From an uncultured Spirochaetota bacterium (GTDB taxonomy: Bacteria > Spirochaetota > Spirochaetia > Treponematales > Treponemataceae), in the NCBI GenBank assembly GCA_944389415.1, contig CALXMF010000001.1:186001-250000 (forward strand): a stretch of DNA of 64,000 nt. The letters are read 5' to 3'. Position 1 is the stretch's first letter. Each line of letters opens with the position of its first letter. The translations under genes were made by a program, and so were the position numbers. This document shows positions 18,939 to 29,279 of the stretch, one piece after another. The notes under the pieces are model-generated. The model saw only the letters and a list, made by a program, of their open reading frames with translations. It searched no databases and was not told the origin of the DNA.

Positions 18939-20777
18939 ATGAAAACAAATACAAAATTATTTATCATAAGTATTTTAGCTACCATAGTACCGCTGTGTAT
19001 CTCCTTTTTTGTATTTCTGTTTCTGGGAGCAATTACACCGCCGGTAATTTCAGAAATTTTTCTACAACCATTAACAATTTTTTGTTTTGCCTTGGCTATT
19101 ATAGGACCATGTATTCTCAATAGAATATTACTATATTCAACTATACTCCACAGTGATGATAGAACAGTTTCATCTACTGTTGAAATAAATCGGCGAATTA
19201 ATACGATCACTACAATCGCATTCTGTGAGCCTATTGTTTTTTCTCTGCCATTTTGTTTAACATCTTTTTTTCTTGCAAAAAACAAAAACTTATTTACACA
19301 TCCAAGTCTCATCATATTGGTGTTGATTGGTGCAGCTGCTTTATTTGGTACACTATTTTTTCTTATTTTTGTACAGATACTTGAAAAAGAAACGGGTAAT
19401 ACAGAAGTTCTTGAAGAATTTGTCATTTTCCCATTTTTAAGAAGGGCAATGACAACCATGTGTGTTTGTGTTATCGGCTTAGTAATGATCAGTCTATCAC
19501 CGTTTTATATCTTCTCAAATGTCTCAGATCCGGTTTTAATAGTCCGCCATTATTTCTTACCAATAGAATCTACCTGCTTTGTCTTTTTAATCATCACTCT
19601 TTCACTTATTCTAGTAAAACAAAATCATCAAATAAAAACTATTCGAATCCAGCGCCAGGAGCAGGCTATAGGTAACTATAGGACAAAGCCAATAAGTGTT
19701 GAGACTCGAGATGATATAGGCCTGCTGATTCAAGCATCAAATACTGCTGCTGAGCATATGAAATCTCTTCTTCAGAATTTTACAAACCATATTATATCAT
19801 CAGATGATGACGCACAGAAACTTGCCGCTGCAATGGAAGAAACGAGTTCTGCAATTGAAGCTATTTCAGAAAACATTGTATCTGTACAAAATACTGTAAT
19901 GGAACAGGCTGCTAGTGTTGAAGAAGCACAATCTATATTTGGGCAAATTGTCAAACGTATCGATTCACTAGATGAAAGTATTAACAAACAGGTCACTGCA
20001 CTTTCATCATCATCTGCAGCTGTCGAACAAATGGTCGCAAACATAAAATCTGTGTCCGATATTATGGAGCAAAATTCCCAAACAGCTAACACGCTCGAAA
20101 ATAATTCAGCGGAGGGGCAGAAGCGTGTCTCCGCATCAGTAGAAACTGCAAAACGGATCCTAAATGAATCAACAGCGCTCATCGAAGCAAGTAAAATTAT
20201 TCAGACCATAGCAAATCAAACAAACCTTCTCGCAATGAATGCGGCAATAGAAGCGGCTCATGCTGGTGAAAGCGGCCGGGGATTTTCAGTTGTTGCAGAT
20301 GAAATTCGAAAGCTTGCAGAAGAGTCAAATGCACAAGGTAAAAAAATTGCTTCACAACTCAAACAGTTTGAAGGTTCAATCCGCGAAGTCGCAACTCAGA
20401 CAGAGGATGTACAAAAAGAATTTGACTCTATACAGACACTTAGCCAAACAGTTCGTAATCAAGGAGAGATGGTAAAACAGGCAATGCAGGAACAAACAGA
20501 AGGCAGCACACAAGTACTTTCCTCTGTTCAAGAGATAAACAACCTGTCTAACGATGTTCGGTCCGGTTCTTCTGAAATGAAACACGGGGGAGCAGAAATC
20601 ATGGCGGAAATAAATAAGCTTGCCGATATAACACAGGATATTTATAATGCTATGCAGAGCATCACAGCTTCATCACATGAAATCAAAATTGCTGTTACCG
20701 ACATTACAGAACAGACAATTAAAAATAAAACAAATCTTGATGAATTACATGAAGAAATAAAAACATACCAAATATGA
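18939..20777 (+). CDS. Methyl-accepting chemotaxis protein with multi-helix membrane sensor
   Basis: 612 residues. The first roughly 235 hold about six hydrophobic helices and no sizeable periplasmic domain, unlike classic chemoreceptors with two helices and a ligand domain. A short HAMP-like linker ([20 protein letters not shown]) follows, then the cytoplasmic coiled-coil signalling domain with the conserved tip [19 protein letters not shown] and [18 protein letters not shown]. It should feed the CheA/CheW array. A membrane-embedded sensor suggests detection of a lipophilic ligand or of membrane or energy state. AGGAAG precedes the ATG. A hairpin terminator follows the stop, so it is monocistronic. 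Confidence 0.93.
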   Translation: MKTNTKLFIISILATIVPLCISFFVFLFLGAITPPVISEIFLQPLTIFCFALAIIGPCILNRILLYSTILHSDDRTVSSTVEINRRINTITTIAFCEPIVFSLPFCLTSFFLAKNKNLFTHPSLIILVLIGAAALFGTLFFLIFVQILEKETGNTEVLEEFVIFPFLRRAMTTMCVCVIGLVMISLSPFYIFSNVSDPVLIVRHYFLPIESTCFVFLIITLSLILVKQNHQIKTIRIQRQEQAIGNYRTKPISVETRDDIGLLIQASNTAAEHMKSLLQNFTNHIISSDDDAQKLAAAMEETSSAIEAISENIVSVQNTVMEQAASVEEAQSIFGQIVKRIDSLDESINKQVTALSSSSAAVEQMVANIKSVSDIMEQNSQTANTLENNSAEGQKRVSASVETAKRILNESTALIEASKIIQTIANQTNLLAMNAAIEAAHAGESGRGFSVVADEIRKLAEESNAQGKKIASQLKQFEGSIREVATQTEDVQKEFDSIQTLSQTVRNQGEMVKQAMQEQTEGSTQVLSSVQEINNLSNDVRSGSSEMKHGGAEIMAEINKLADITQDIYNAMQSITASSHEIKIAVTDITEQTIKNKTNLDELHEEIKTYQI

Positions 20778-20813
20778 TTAATAGTCGCGTTGGTATTCCA
20801 GCGCGACTATTAA
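20778..20813. terminator. Terminator between chemoreceptor and GH42 genes
   Basis: A perfect 12-bp stem (TTAATAGTCGCG at 20778-20789, its complement at 20802-20813) lies between two convergent genes. The A/T-rich base of the stem can act on both strands. Confidence 0.8.
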
Positions 20814-20839
20814 TTGATTGATGAGCCTAGACAATAAAA

Positions 20840-22894
20840 TTACTCAAATACACTTTTTGCAACTTTGAAAACAATCGTTTCAAGCGGACGTAGTACACCA
20901 GTATTTTTTCCATACAGAACAGATACTTCAGCAGATAAAACTGTCGGTAATATCACTGTAAAACGATTATAATTCTGAATAAACACATATCTATAGTCGG
21001 AATTTTCCCTGCTTGTTATAAAAACACCATCAGGAATCCCAACTCCTCCAAACAACATCTTACCAACAGTGTATACACCCGCAGATGGCAGTATTGTATG
21101 AAGCGAATCGATAAACAATTGTTTTTCAAACAACGCGCCAATATACCATGCGGTACCTGCACCATAATGATTATAACTAAGAGCCGCCTGCCCCGCATAA
21201 AAATCATCTGCATAAGTCAAGACAGGAACAGCTGTTCCTATTTCCAATACATTGCAAAATGTATCACACCTATATTCCCGCGTGAGACAAGCTGTATTAC
21301 CTATGACAGGAACACCTATATTTGACTGATCATCGTATAATGCATCAATTTCTACACTGCGCACACCAAGAACATCCAGAATGCCGTGAGGAACTCCATT
21401 TAAATAACAGCGATCAGTACCGTCAACTATTCCACTCCAATATGATACAACCACAGTTCCGCCACCAAAAACAAATGAACGAATCTTTTCTGCGAAACCA
21501 TCTTTAAACATATACACCATCGGCAAAATAACAACACGATAAGAACGCAAATCCTGCTCTTCTGCAACAATATCGATATTCACTCCATAACTGCACAGGC
21601 CGCTGTATAATCGTTGAAATAACTCCATATACCGAAGTCCTGTATTTCGTGGTCCAAAAGAATCCTCCATTGCCCAACGACTTTCACGATCCATTATTAT
21701 TGCAACATCAGCAGATACAGTACTCCCATGGACTTCAGAAAGTTCTTCCAATGCAATTCCAACACTGGTAATTTCATTCATCACACGAGATTCTCCACCC
21801 CAGTGATCAATTACAGCGCCATGAAATTTCTCACTGGCTCCACGACTCTGCCGCATCTGAAAATACATAACGCTATCAGCACCATGTGCAACAGCCTGCA
21901 GAGAAGAGGCCAGCAACATACCAGGTCGTTTAAGTTTACTGACAGACTGCCAGTTTGTTGCAGAGGGACAGCTTTCCATAAGCAGAAACGGTTTATGCTG
22001 TAAACTGCGCATATAATCATGCTGCACAGCGGTGTCAACAGCAGTGATCTTTTCTTCTTTTTTGTGCCATAACGGATAATTATCCCAGGAAATAATATCA
22101 ACTATGCCAGAGAATTGTTGATAATCAAGTCCTACATAATCATACATTAAATTCACTGTTACCGGCTGTCTGCATCCTACACTGCGCAACGACTGTATTT
22201 CAAAGGCAGCAAAATCAACTGTCTTTGCCGTTACAAATCGTTTCCAATCAAGATTTAAACCGTGCAGACAGTTCTCACCAATCGATGAAGGAGATTCTAT
22301 TTGAGAAAAACTATTATAAACATGACTCCAGAAAATCGTTTGCCACGCCTCATTAACAGCATCAATTGTTTTATATCTTTCACGCAGCCACAATCGAAAT
22401 TCTTCCTGACACAACGGACAATGACACTCTCCGCCATATTCATTTGATATATGCCACGCGATCACTGCCGGATGAGCTCCAACACGATGAGCTAATTCCG
22501 TATTAATAATACGAACTTTTTCTCGATATATGGGAGATGTATAACAATGATTATGACGGCCTCCAAACAATGCCCGGCGGCGGTCTTTGTCAACCCTAAG
22601 TACTTCAGGATATGTATCAGCTAACCATTTCGGCCGTGCACCGGAAGGAGTAGCCATAATAACAGATATTCCCGCACAATGCAGACGATCAATAATGTCT
22701 AGTAACCACTCAAAAGAAAATACACCTTCATGTGGCTCAAGCATTGCCCAGGAGAATATACCCAAGGAGACAGTGTTGATATGCATTTTCTTAAAATACA
22801 CAATATCTTTTTCCAGAATCTCAGGTGTACCAAGCCACTGTTCCGGATTATAGTCTCCCCCATGCAGCATCTGACAGAAAAATGGATTTTCCAT
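20840..22894 (-). CDS. bgaA: Beta-galactosidase, glycoside hydrolase family 42
   Basis: A 684-residue GH42 enzyme of usual length with the three-domain layout (catalytic TIM barrel, trimerisation, beta domain). Start: GGDYNPEQW. The acid/base is Glu152 in ISNEYGGECHC and the nucleophile is Glu307 in FLLMESCPS. The zinc-site cysteines are Cys117, Cys157, Cys159 and Cys162. There is no signal peptide, so it hydrolyses imported beta-galactosides in the cytoplasm. It is last in the operon behind the two permeases, 14 bases after the second, so its substrate is probably what that transporter brings in. Confidence 0.95.
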   Translation of the reverse strand: MENPFFCQMLHGGDYNPEQWLGTPEILEKDIVYFKKMHINTVSLGIFSWAMLEPHEGVFSFEWLLDIIDRLHCAGISVIMATPSGARPKWLADTYPEVLRVDKDRRRALFGGRHNHCYTSPIYREKVRIINTELAHRVGAHPAVIAWHISNEYGGECHCPLCQEEFRLWLRERYKTIDAVNEAWQTIFWSHVYNSFSQIESPSSIGENCLHGLNLDWKRFVTAKTVDFAAFEIQSLRSVGCRQPVTVNLMYDYVGLDYQQFSGIVDIISWDNYPLWHKKEEKITAVDTAVQHDYMRSLQHKPFLLMESCPSATNWQSVSKLKRPGMLLASSLQAVAHGADSVMYFQMRQSRGASEKFHGAVIDHWGGESRVMNEITSVGIALEELSEVHGSTVSADVAIIMDRESRWAMEDSFGPRNTGLRYMELFQRLYSGLCSYGVNIDIVAEEQDLRSYRVVILPMVYMFKDGFAEKIRSFVFGGGTVVVSYWSGIVDGTDRCYLNGVPHGILDVLGVRSVEIDALYDDQSNIGVPVIGNTACLTREYRCDTFCNVLEIGTAVPVLTYADDFYAGQAALSYNHYGAGTAWYIGALFEKQLFIDSLHTILPSAGVYTVGKMLFGGVGIPDGVFITSRENSDYRYVFIQNYNRFTVILPTVLSAEVSVLYGKNTGVLRPLETIVFKVAKSVFE

Positions 22895-22907
22895 ATGGTT
22901 TTACGCT

Positions 22908-23720
22908 TTATTTTATAGAGCCAACAATACCGGCAGCAAAACTCTTTTGCAAACAGAAGAAAACAACCGCCGTTGGAATAGTACAGATTAAAACACCAAG
23001 CATCAACATACCATAATCTACCGCATAGCCGCCAAGAAGATTCGCAACTAACATAGGCATTGTAATAGATTCATTTTTCTGAAGAATTACTTTCGGCCAC
23101 AAATAATTATTCCATGCAGTCATAAAGGTAATAGTCATTGCAGCGGCATAAGTCGATTTCATTGTAGGTATAAAAATCCGGAAAAAGATTGAAATTTCAT
23201 TCAACCCATCCATACGAGCGGCGCCAATCAAATCAAGAGGAAAAGAACGGGCCGATTGACGAAACAGCATAATAAGCAATGGTGTTGAAATTGAAGGAAG
23301 CATAAAAGCCATCATAGTATCCACCATTTTCATTTGAGAAAACATACGAAACAATGGTATCATAATCGCCGCGAAAGGAATCATCATGGCAGTAAGCAGT
23401 AATGCCATCAAGCGATCTTTATGCTTATCATGATAAATTTCAAAACCGTAACCTGCAATAGAACACACAATCATTGAAACGAGGGTCAGAATAATTGAAT
23501 TCCGGAACGAATTAAATAAAGCAAGCCCCAAATTCTGATATTCAACAAGTGTTTTAAAATTGTTAATTAGGTTACCACCAGGATACAACCGTCCTGCAAC
23601 AATATCCATACTGGTATTAGTCGCGCCACACAACATATACCAGAGCGGAAATACAGAAAACAGCGAAACAATAATCAAAAACACGTATTGCAATATATTT
23701 TTTAATCTAGTCACGTTCAT
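22908..23720 (-). CDS. Carbohydrate ABC transporter permease (MalG-type)
   Basis: 270 residues, six membrane helices, with the binding-protein-dependent permease EAA loop as AARMDGLNEISIFFRIFIP. It also has the CUT1 second-permease features PLWYMLCGATN near the start and TAWNNYLWPKVIL, and an ending like AAGIVGSIK. It forms the channel with the permease encoded just upstream, whose 3' end it overlaps by 14 bases. The coupling ATPase is not encoded in this locus. Confidence 0.92.
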   Translation of the reverse strand: MNVTRLKNILQYVFLIIVSLFSVFPLWYMLCGATNTSMDIVAGRLYPGGNLINNFKTLVEYQNLGLALFNSFRNSIILTLVSMIVCSIAGYGFEIYHDKHKDRLMALLLTAMMIPFAAIMIPLFRMFSQMKMVDTMMAFMLPSISTPLLIMLFRQSARSFPLDLIGAARMDGLNEISIFFRIFIPTMKSTYAAAMTITFMTAWNNYLWPKVILQKNESITMPMLVANLLGGYAVDYGMLMLGVLICTIPTAVVFFCLQKSFAAGIVGSIK

Positions 23721-24597
23721 CTCCTATTTTCATCTGAATAAATGCAAGGATAGCAACCATCAGTAAAACCATAATAGACATGGATGCGGCATAACCAAAA
23801 TTAGGTGTCTGTACAAATGAAGAATTATATATATAATGGGACATCGTCATAGTATCGCGTCCAGGGCCACCATTTGTCAGATTAAGAGACTCATCAAAAA
23901 GCTGCAATGTACCATTTGTCGACATAATAGCGGTCAATAAAATAGTTGGCTTTAGCAGCGGCAGAGTTATCTTAAAAAAAGATTGCACAGGACTGCAGCC
24001 ATCTATACGGGCAGCTTCATATACAGACATATCGATATTTTGCAGCCCAGCAAGAAAAAATACCATATTATATCCTGTCCATCGCCAGATAAGCGCAATA
24101 ATAATAACTAAACGGGCAGTCCAGCCGTTACTGAACCACATCACTGGAGAAAGTCCAATATTTCTTAAAACAGCATTGATAAAACCATCGTTAGCAAATA
24201 TAGAACGAAAAATCATTGAATACGAAACAAGCGATGTTGCGCATGGCAAAAAAATCGCAGTTCTGAATAAGCCTTTAAATTTGAGCGTTGGAGAATTCAG
24301 TACAGACGCCATGATGAGAGCAAGCAGCAGCATCACGGGTACTTGAATAATAAGATAAATAAAAGTATTCAATAATGTCTGTCTGAAAACAGCATCATTA
24401 AAAATACGAATATAATTATTTAAACCGCAGAAACGCAGTACCGCACCACGTCCGGTCTGCAAAGAAATCACAAACGCCTGTATCATCGGCCAAAAACTCA
24501 TCCAGCAGATGAGCAGTGTTGCCGGAAGTAAAAAAGTCCAGCCAACTATTTCACGACGTTTTTCGAGCGGTAATCCTGCTTTACGTTTATGTATCAT
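23707..24597 (-). CDS. Carbohydrate ABC transporter permease (UgpA/MalF-type)
   Basis: 296 residues with six membrane helices. A cytoplasmic N-terminus (KRREIVGWTFLLPATLLI) is followed by the GLNNYIRIFND segment typical of first permeases in CUT1 systems, and by the EAA loop EAARIDGCSPVQSFFKITLP. LTNGGPGRDTMTMSHYIY is the usual C-terminal signature. It lies behind an intra-operon hairpin that separates it from the binding-protein gene, and overlaps the second permease gene. Confidence 0.92.
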   Translation of the reverse strand: MIHKRKAGLPLEKRREIVGWTFLLPATLLICWMSFWPMIQAFVISLQTGRGAVLRFCGLNNYIRIFNDAVFRQTLLNTFIYLIIQVPVMLLLALIMASVLNSPTLKFKGLFRTAIFLPCATSLVSYSMIFRSIFANDGFINAVLRNIGLSPVMWFSNGWTARLVIIIALIWRWTGYNMVFFLAGLQNIDMSVYEAARIDGCSPVQSFFKITLPLLKPTILLTAIMSTNGTLQLFDESLNLTNGGPGRDTMTMSHYIYNSSFVQTPNFGYAASMSIMVLLMVAILAFIQMKIGDERD

Positions 24598-24636
24598 GTA
24601 TTCCTCCTTAATTTACGTTGAAAAGACATATAAAAA

Positions 24637-24662
24637 AAGCCGGCAGAAGCCGGCATTTTTTA
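24637..24662 (-). terminator. Intra-operon hairpin between binding protein and permeases
   Basis: On the minus strand GCCGGC, a TTCT loop and GCCGGC are followed by seven T residues, a canonical intrinsic terminator. Located between the binding-protein stop and the permease start, it should lower permease/GH42 expression relative to the binding protein. Confidence 0.8.
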
Positions 24663-24703
24663 TATTCCAGTCAATACCGTAAAAACAGCGTATAATATAC
24701 GCA

Positions 24704-25999
24704 TTATCCCTGCATATTAAACTCAACAATCTCCTGAGCGCTTTTCAGTTCTTTATCCATATCAGCACCACGCTGAATAATATTTGATAAGGCAACACCA
24801 ACAGCGTCACGGGCATCGTAATGGAACGGACTTGTTGCATAAGAAGGAATACGAGTCGAGAAATCAACTATAGTAGCATATACATGTTCTCCATTGAAAA
24901 AATCTACCGGCTGATTGTATGCCTCAGAATCAGCTGCTGGTGCCCATGTTGCAAGCGCACCTTTTGAAATAAGGTCATCATATAACGCTGTACTTCCGGC
25001 AAAAGTCTTTTTAAAGAAATCAATTGCCAGATCCGTATTCGCACAGTTAGAACTGATAGCCCATGAGGAACCACCATTTGCAGAATAATTTGTTGCTCCG
25101 TCAATACCAGACAGTTTTGGCATATTAATTACTGACCACTTACCGCTCTGATCAGGCTGTGCAACAACAGATGCCATGATCCAACACCCCTGCATAGCAC
25201 TAACAGTTGTACCATTATTAATTGAGGCAATATATTGATCCCAATCTGTCACCTCAACAAGGATTTTTTCCTTAACCATTGTGACATACAGATCCATACA
25301 TTTTTTTAGAATATCATTATCAGAAATATATACTGATCCGTCATCTTTAAATAGCGCTGCTCCAGCTGAATATAACATTATCAGAAGCTGATCTGGAGAA
25401 CCGGCCTGTGCAGTCAGCATCGGAACGCCAGCCTTATCACGGACAATTTTTCCTTTCTCAATATATTCTTCCCACGTAATATCATTAAAATCAGCCGCAG
25501 TAAAACCAGCCTTCTCGAGGTAATCAGTCCGAACACAATTAATAACAGCACCATTATCAAAAGGTATACCATAATGTTTCCCATCAAGTGTTGAGTACGC
25601 AGCCTTTGATTCAGCAAATTCAGAAAAATCAATGCCGCTGTTTGTCAAATCGGTAAACAACTCTGGATAATATGTCGCATATTTTTTAAAAGAGTTATCC
25701 TGCATCAAAAAAACATCAGGCAACGTTGACAAATCTCCCGCAGAAGCAATTGTCGTTAATTTCGCTTCAATATCATCAGAAAGAACCTCGGTAACTTCCA
25801 CCGTAAAACCAGGATGGTCTTTTGCATACAATTCTGCAGCTTTTTTTATAGCATATACATTAAAATTAGGATCCCATGTCCAGACTGTCAATTTGTTAAC
25901 ATCGGCATTTGACTTTGACTTTTCCTCAGTCTTTGAACAGGAAAGTAATGTTGTAGCTGCAAGCACACAAGCACAGGCGCAGGCAAGAATACGTTTCAT
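24704..25999 (-). CDS. Sugar-binding lipoprotein of ABC transporter
   Basis: A 431-residue family 1 extracellular solute-binding protein. The signal peptide ends at the lipobox ATTLLSCSK, so it is lipid-anchored at the outer face of the inner membrane. Mature features include KLTVWTWDPNFN, the hinge region LPDVFLMQDNSFKKY, and ANGGSSWAISSNCAN with a conserved tryptophan-rich binding region. It captures an oligosaccharide, probably a beta-galactoside given the GH42 and GH2 neighbours. It is first in the operon, with its own near-consensus promoter upstream. Confidence 0.92.
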   Translation of the reverse strand: MKRILACACACVLAATTLLSCSKTEEKSKSNADVNKLTVWTWDPNFNVYAIKKAAELYAKDHPGFTVEVTEVLSDDIEAKLTTIASAGDLSTLPDVFLMQDNSFKKYATYYPELFTDLTNSGIDFSEFAESKAAYSTLDGKHYGIPFDNGAVINCVRTDYLEKAGFTAADFNDITWEEYIEKGKIVRDKAGVPMLTAQAGSPDQLLIMLYSAGAALFKDDGSVYISDNDILKKCMDLYVTMVKEKILVEVTDWDQYIASINNGTTVSAMQGCWIMASVVAQPDQSGKWSVINMPKLSGIDGATNYSANGGSSWAISSNCANTDLAIDFFKKTFAGSTALYDDLISKGALATWAPAADSEAYNQPVDFFNGEHVYATIVDFSTRIPSYATSPFHYDARDAVGVALSNIIQRGADMDKELKSAQEIVEFNMQG

Positions 26000-26044
26000 A
26001 AAAGAAATCTCCTTCTCAATTATTGATTAAGTTACTTTATTAAA

Positions 26045-26073
26045 AGTATACACCCCAAATTTCAGGTTGTCAA
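26045..26073 (-). promoter_or_regulatory. Sigma-70-type promoter for the binding-protein/permease/GH42 operon
   Basis: On the minus strand TTGACA and TATACT are separated by exactly 17 bases, a consensus -35 and near-consensus -10, about 45 bases before the binding-protein start codon. Confidence 0.8.
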
Positions 26074-26129
26074 TTTTTAATGTTATTCAATGCTGTTTCC
26101 AGTAGAATTCAACATATCATATATTCCTG

Positions 26130-26157
26130 TTGACGGATTATTAAAGGTGCATAATAA
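26130..26157 (+). promoter_or_regulatory. Sigma-70-type promoter for lacZ
   Basis: TTGACG and TAATAA are spaced by 16 bases, about 45 bases before the lacZ start. The -35 overlaps an imperfect inverted repeat (TCAACA at 26110, TGTTGA at 26128) that could be an operator. Confidence 0.65.
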
Positions 26158-26201
26158 TATCTTAATAAGATGAAACATCATTAAATACAGAAGGATTTTC
26201 T

Positions 26202-29200
26202 ATGACACATTTTGACTATCACAAAATACAAGATCCCCGTTATTTTAAAGAAAACAGACTGAACGCCCATTCAGACCATATATATTATAAAGATGCCGCC
26301 GAATTAAAAAGCGGTGGAACAAGTTTCAGATACAGTTTGAATGGTTTATGGAAATTTCATTACGCAAAAAATATCAGCAGCACAATTCCTGGTTTTGAGC
26401 AAGAAACATATGATTGCCATTCGTGGGATACCATTCGTGTACCAGCTCATATTCAGCTGGAAGGATATGACCGGCCACAATACGCAAATGTACAGTACCC
26501 GTGGGAAGGACATGATGAAATATACCCCGGCGAAATTCCTTCCTATTTTAATCCTGTAGCAAGTTATGTAAAATACTTTGAAGTTCCAGAACATATGAAA
26601 GAGCAGCGTATCTTTATTTCATTCCAGGGTGCGGAAAGCGCACTTGCGGTATGGCTGAACGGCACTTTCATCGGTTACAGTGAAGATTCTTTTACACCAT
26701 CTGAATTCGAACTGACAAAACATCTCAAAAATGGGATGAATAAAATTGCTGTACAGGTATTTAAATGGACAAGCGGAAGTTGGTGCGAAGATCAGGATTT
26801 TTTCAGATTTTCCGGATTATACCGGGATGTATATCTGTTTGCTACTCCAGAAACACATATTTTTGATCTAAAAACGCTGGCAATGGTTACTCCTTCACTT
26901 GATGCAGCAGATCTCTCTGTCCATCTGCAAGCATGGGGCAGCGGCAGTGTACAAATGAAACTCAATAGAAACAGCGAGCAAATAGCCTATACAGAAGGAA
27001 AAATCACAGAAGGAAATAATACATTTTCCTTTCATATAGATAATCCAACACTCTGGAACGCAGAAAATCCAGAATTGTATGATCTTGAAATAACTGTGTT
27101 CAATAACACTGATTGCCAAACTGAATTTATCAGGCAAAAAGTTGGATTCAGGCGTTTTGAAATAAAAAATTCCCTGATGCTGCTGAATGGCAAACGTATT
27201 GTATTCAAAGGTGTAAACAGGCACGAGTTCAGCTCAAAAACAGGCCGCTGCGTAAGCCGGGAGGAACTAGAACTCGATTTACAAACAATGAAGCGCAACA
27301 ACATAAATGCGATCAGGACATGCCATTATCCTGACTGTGACGAGCTGTATGAACTCTGTGATATATATGGACTATATCTTATTGCAGAAGTGAATATGGA
27401 AACACACGGTACTTGGGATACACAAACATCGAAACCAATCCCTGACTATGAAAGTATTGTTCCCTGTGACCATGAAGAATGGAAAGGAGCTCTCCTTGAC
27501 CGGGTACAATCGCTATATGAACGCGATAAAAATCATCCATCTATATTGATCTGGTCATGCGGGAATGAATCATTCGGCGGGAAAGTTATCTACGAAATGT
27601 CTCAGCTGTTCAGAAATCTTGATCCTACTCGGCTGGTTCACTACGAAGGCATACGATGGGACAGACGATATAATGATACCAGCGATATGGAATCTCAGAT
27701 GTATCCATCAGTTGATGCAATTAAACAGTTTCTGAAAGAACATCGTGATAAACCTTTCATCTGCTGTGAATATACCCATGCAATGGGTAATTCTTGTGGT
27801 GCGATGCATAAATATACAGATCTGACAGATACAGAGGAACTGTATCAAGGCGGCTTTATATGGGATTATATCGATCAATCATTGACGAAAAAAGACCGAT
27901 ACGGAAAACCATTTCAGGCATATGGCGGTGATTTTGGAGACCATCCAAACGATGGCAACTTCAGCGGAAACGGTATTGTTTATGGAGGCGAACGCGATGA
28001 ATCTCCAAAAATGCAGGAAGTAAAATTTAATTACCAGAATATCACCGCAATTATTGACACTGACAAACAGTGTATCTGTATCAAAAATAAAAACCTGTTT
28101 GTAAATACAAACACATTTAACTGCCATGTGATTCTAGAAAAAGAAGGGCACTTAATCTCAAAGACAAAGCTGCAAACAGATGTCGCACCGCTTTCAGAAA
28201 AAAACTACCCATTTCCAACAGAGATACCGCAAGAGGCAGGAGAATATACTGTAACAGTATCATTTACTCTTGCACAGAACACACAATGGGCAAAACATGG
28301 ATATGAGATTGCATTTGGACAAGCTATCTGCCGTAAACCAGCTGTTGTTCAGCCCATCAGAGAACAGCCTGTTTCACTGATACAAAGCCCGCACAATATT
28401 GGTGTAAGGGGAGACGGCTTTGAAGCACTGTTCTCTGTCTTAAACGGAGGGCTCGTCTCATATCGATATGCTGATACAGAAATGCTGCCGGTAATACCGA
28501 TGCCGAATTTCTGGAGAGCTCCAACTGATAATGATCGGGGAAATCTCATGCCTGCCCGATATGCAACATGGAAAACAGCCTCCCTGTATATTTCTCACAA
28601 AGATTTCAGAGACGGCTCCACACGCCCCCCCCGTATTGAGGAACATAACGGCTGCGCAGTAATTACCTATACGTATATTCTGCCAACCACTCCTGGGACA
28701 GAATGTACCGTAACATATACTGTCCATTCAACAGGCAAAATAGATACAGTACTTGAATATACACCTCCAAAAGAATTGGGAGATCTTCCTGAATTCGGTA
28801 TGTTGTTTAAAATCGATGCCGATTACGAAAATATCTGCTGGTATGGAATGGGACCATCTGAAACATATACCGACCGCTGCAAAGGAGCGAAACTCGGAAT
28901 ATACCGCAATAAAGTTGCAGACAATATGGCAAAATATCTTCGTCCGCAGGAGTGCGGTAATAAAACAGGAGTCCGCTGGGCAACAGTAACTGATTACCGC
29001 GGACGGGGACTAAAATTTGAAAGTGACAGTATGTATTTTTCTGCACTCCCTTACACCCCTCATGAGATAGAAAACGCACTCCATCCATATGAGCTGCCGC
29101 CTGTTCATTATACAGTAATACGTTGCGCACTTGCGCAGATGGGTATTGGCGGAGATGATTCTTGGGGCGCAAAAACACACCCGGAATACCTGCTCCCTAC

Positions 29201-29243
29201 AGGTGTCCCTCTGCGTTTTGCATTCAGTTTCTGTGGAATCTAA
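26202..29243 (+). CDS. lacZ: Beta-galactosidase LacZ, glycoside hydrolase family 2
   Basis: 1013 residues, matching the E. coli LacZ length and its five-domain order: sugar-binding jelly roll (SLNGLWKFHYAKN, WLNGTFIGYSEDSFTPSEF), immunoglobulin-like domain, TIM barrel, a second Ig-like domain, and the C-terminal small-chain domain (PMPNFWRAPTDNDRG, YGMGPSETYTDR). The acid/base is Glu456 in CGNESFGG and the nucleophile is Glu523 in FICCEYTHAMGNS. No signal peptide is present, so it is cytoplasmic. It is divergent from the binding-protein/GH42 operon, so two unrelated beta-galactosidase families flank one control region. Confidence 0.96.
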   Translation: MTHFDYHKIQDPRYFKENRLNAHSDHIYYKDAAELKSGGTSFRYSLNGLWKFHYAKNISSTIPGFEQETYDCHSWDTIRVPAHIQLEGYDRPQYANVQYPWEGHDEIYPGEIPSYFNPVASYVKYFEVPEHMKEQRIFISFQGAESALAVWLNGTFIGYSEDSFTPSEFELTKHLKNGMNKIAVQVFKWTSGSWCEDQDFFRFSGLYRDVYLFATPETHIFDLKTLAMVTPSLDAADLSVHLQAWGSGSVQMKLNRNSEQIAYTEGKITEGNNTFSFHIDNPTLWNAENPELYDLEITVFNNTDCQTEFIRQKVGFRRFEIKNSLMLLNGKRIVFKGVNRHEFSSKTGRCVSREELELDLQTMKRNNINAIRTCHYPDCDELYELCDIYGLYLIAEVNMETHGTWDTQTSKPIPDYESIVPCDHEEWKGALLDRVQSLYERDKNHPSILIWSCGNESFGGKVIYEMSQLFRNLDPTRLVHYEGIRWDRRYNDTSDMESQMYPSVDAIKQFLKEHRDKPFICCEYTHAMGNSCGAMHKYTDLTDTEELYQGGFIWDYIDQSLTKKDRYGKPFQAYGGDFGDHPNDGNFSGNGIVYGGERDESPKMQEVKFNYQNITAIIDTDKQCICIKNKNLFVNTNTFNCHVILEKEGHLISKTKLQTDVAPLSEKNYPFPTEIPQEAGEYTVTVSFTLAQNTQWAKHGYEIAFGQAICRKPAVVQPIREQPVSLIQSPHNIGVRGDGFEALFSVLNGGLVSYRYADTEMLPVIPMPNFWRAPTDNDRGNLMPARYATWKTASLYISHKDFRDGSTRPPRIEEHNGCAVITYTYILPTTPGTECTVTYTVHSTGKIDTVLEYTPPKELGDLPEFGMLFKIDADYENICWYGMGPSETYTDRCKGAKLGIYRNKVADNMAKYLRPQECGNKTGVRWATVTDYRGRGLKFESDSMYFSALPYTPHEIENALHPYELPPVHYTVIRCALAQMGIGGDDSWGAKTHPEYLLPTGVPLRFAFSFCGI

Positions 29244-29279
29244 TAAAACTGGATACGACAAGGAGATAGTGTAAATCAT

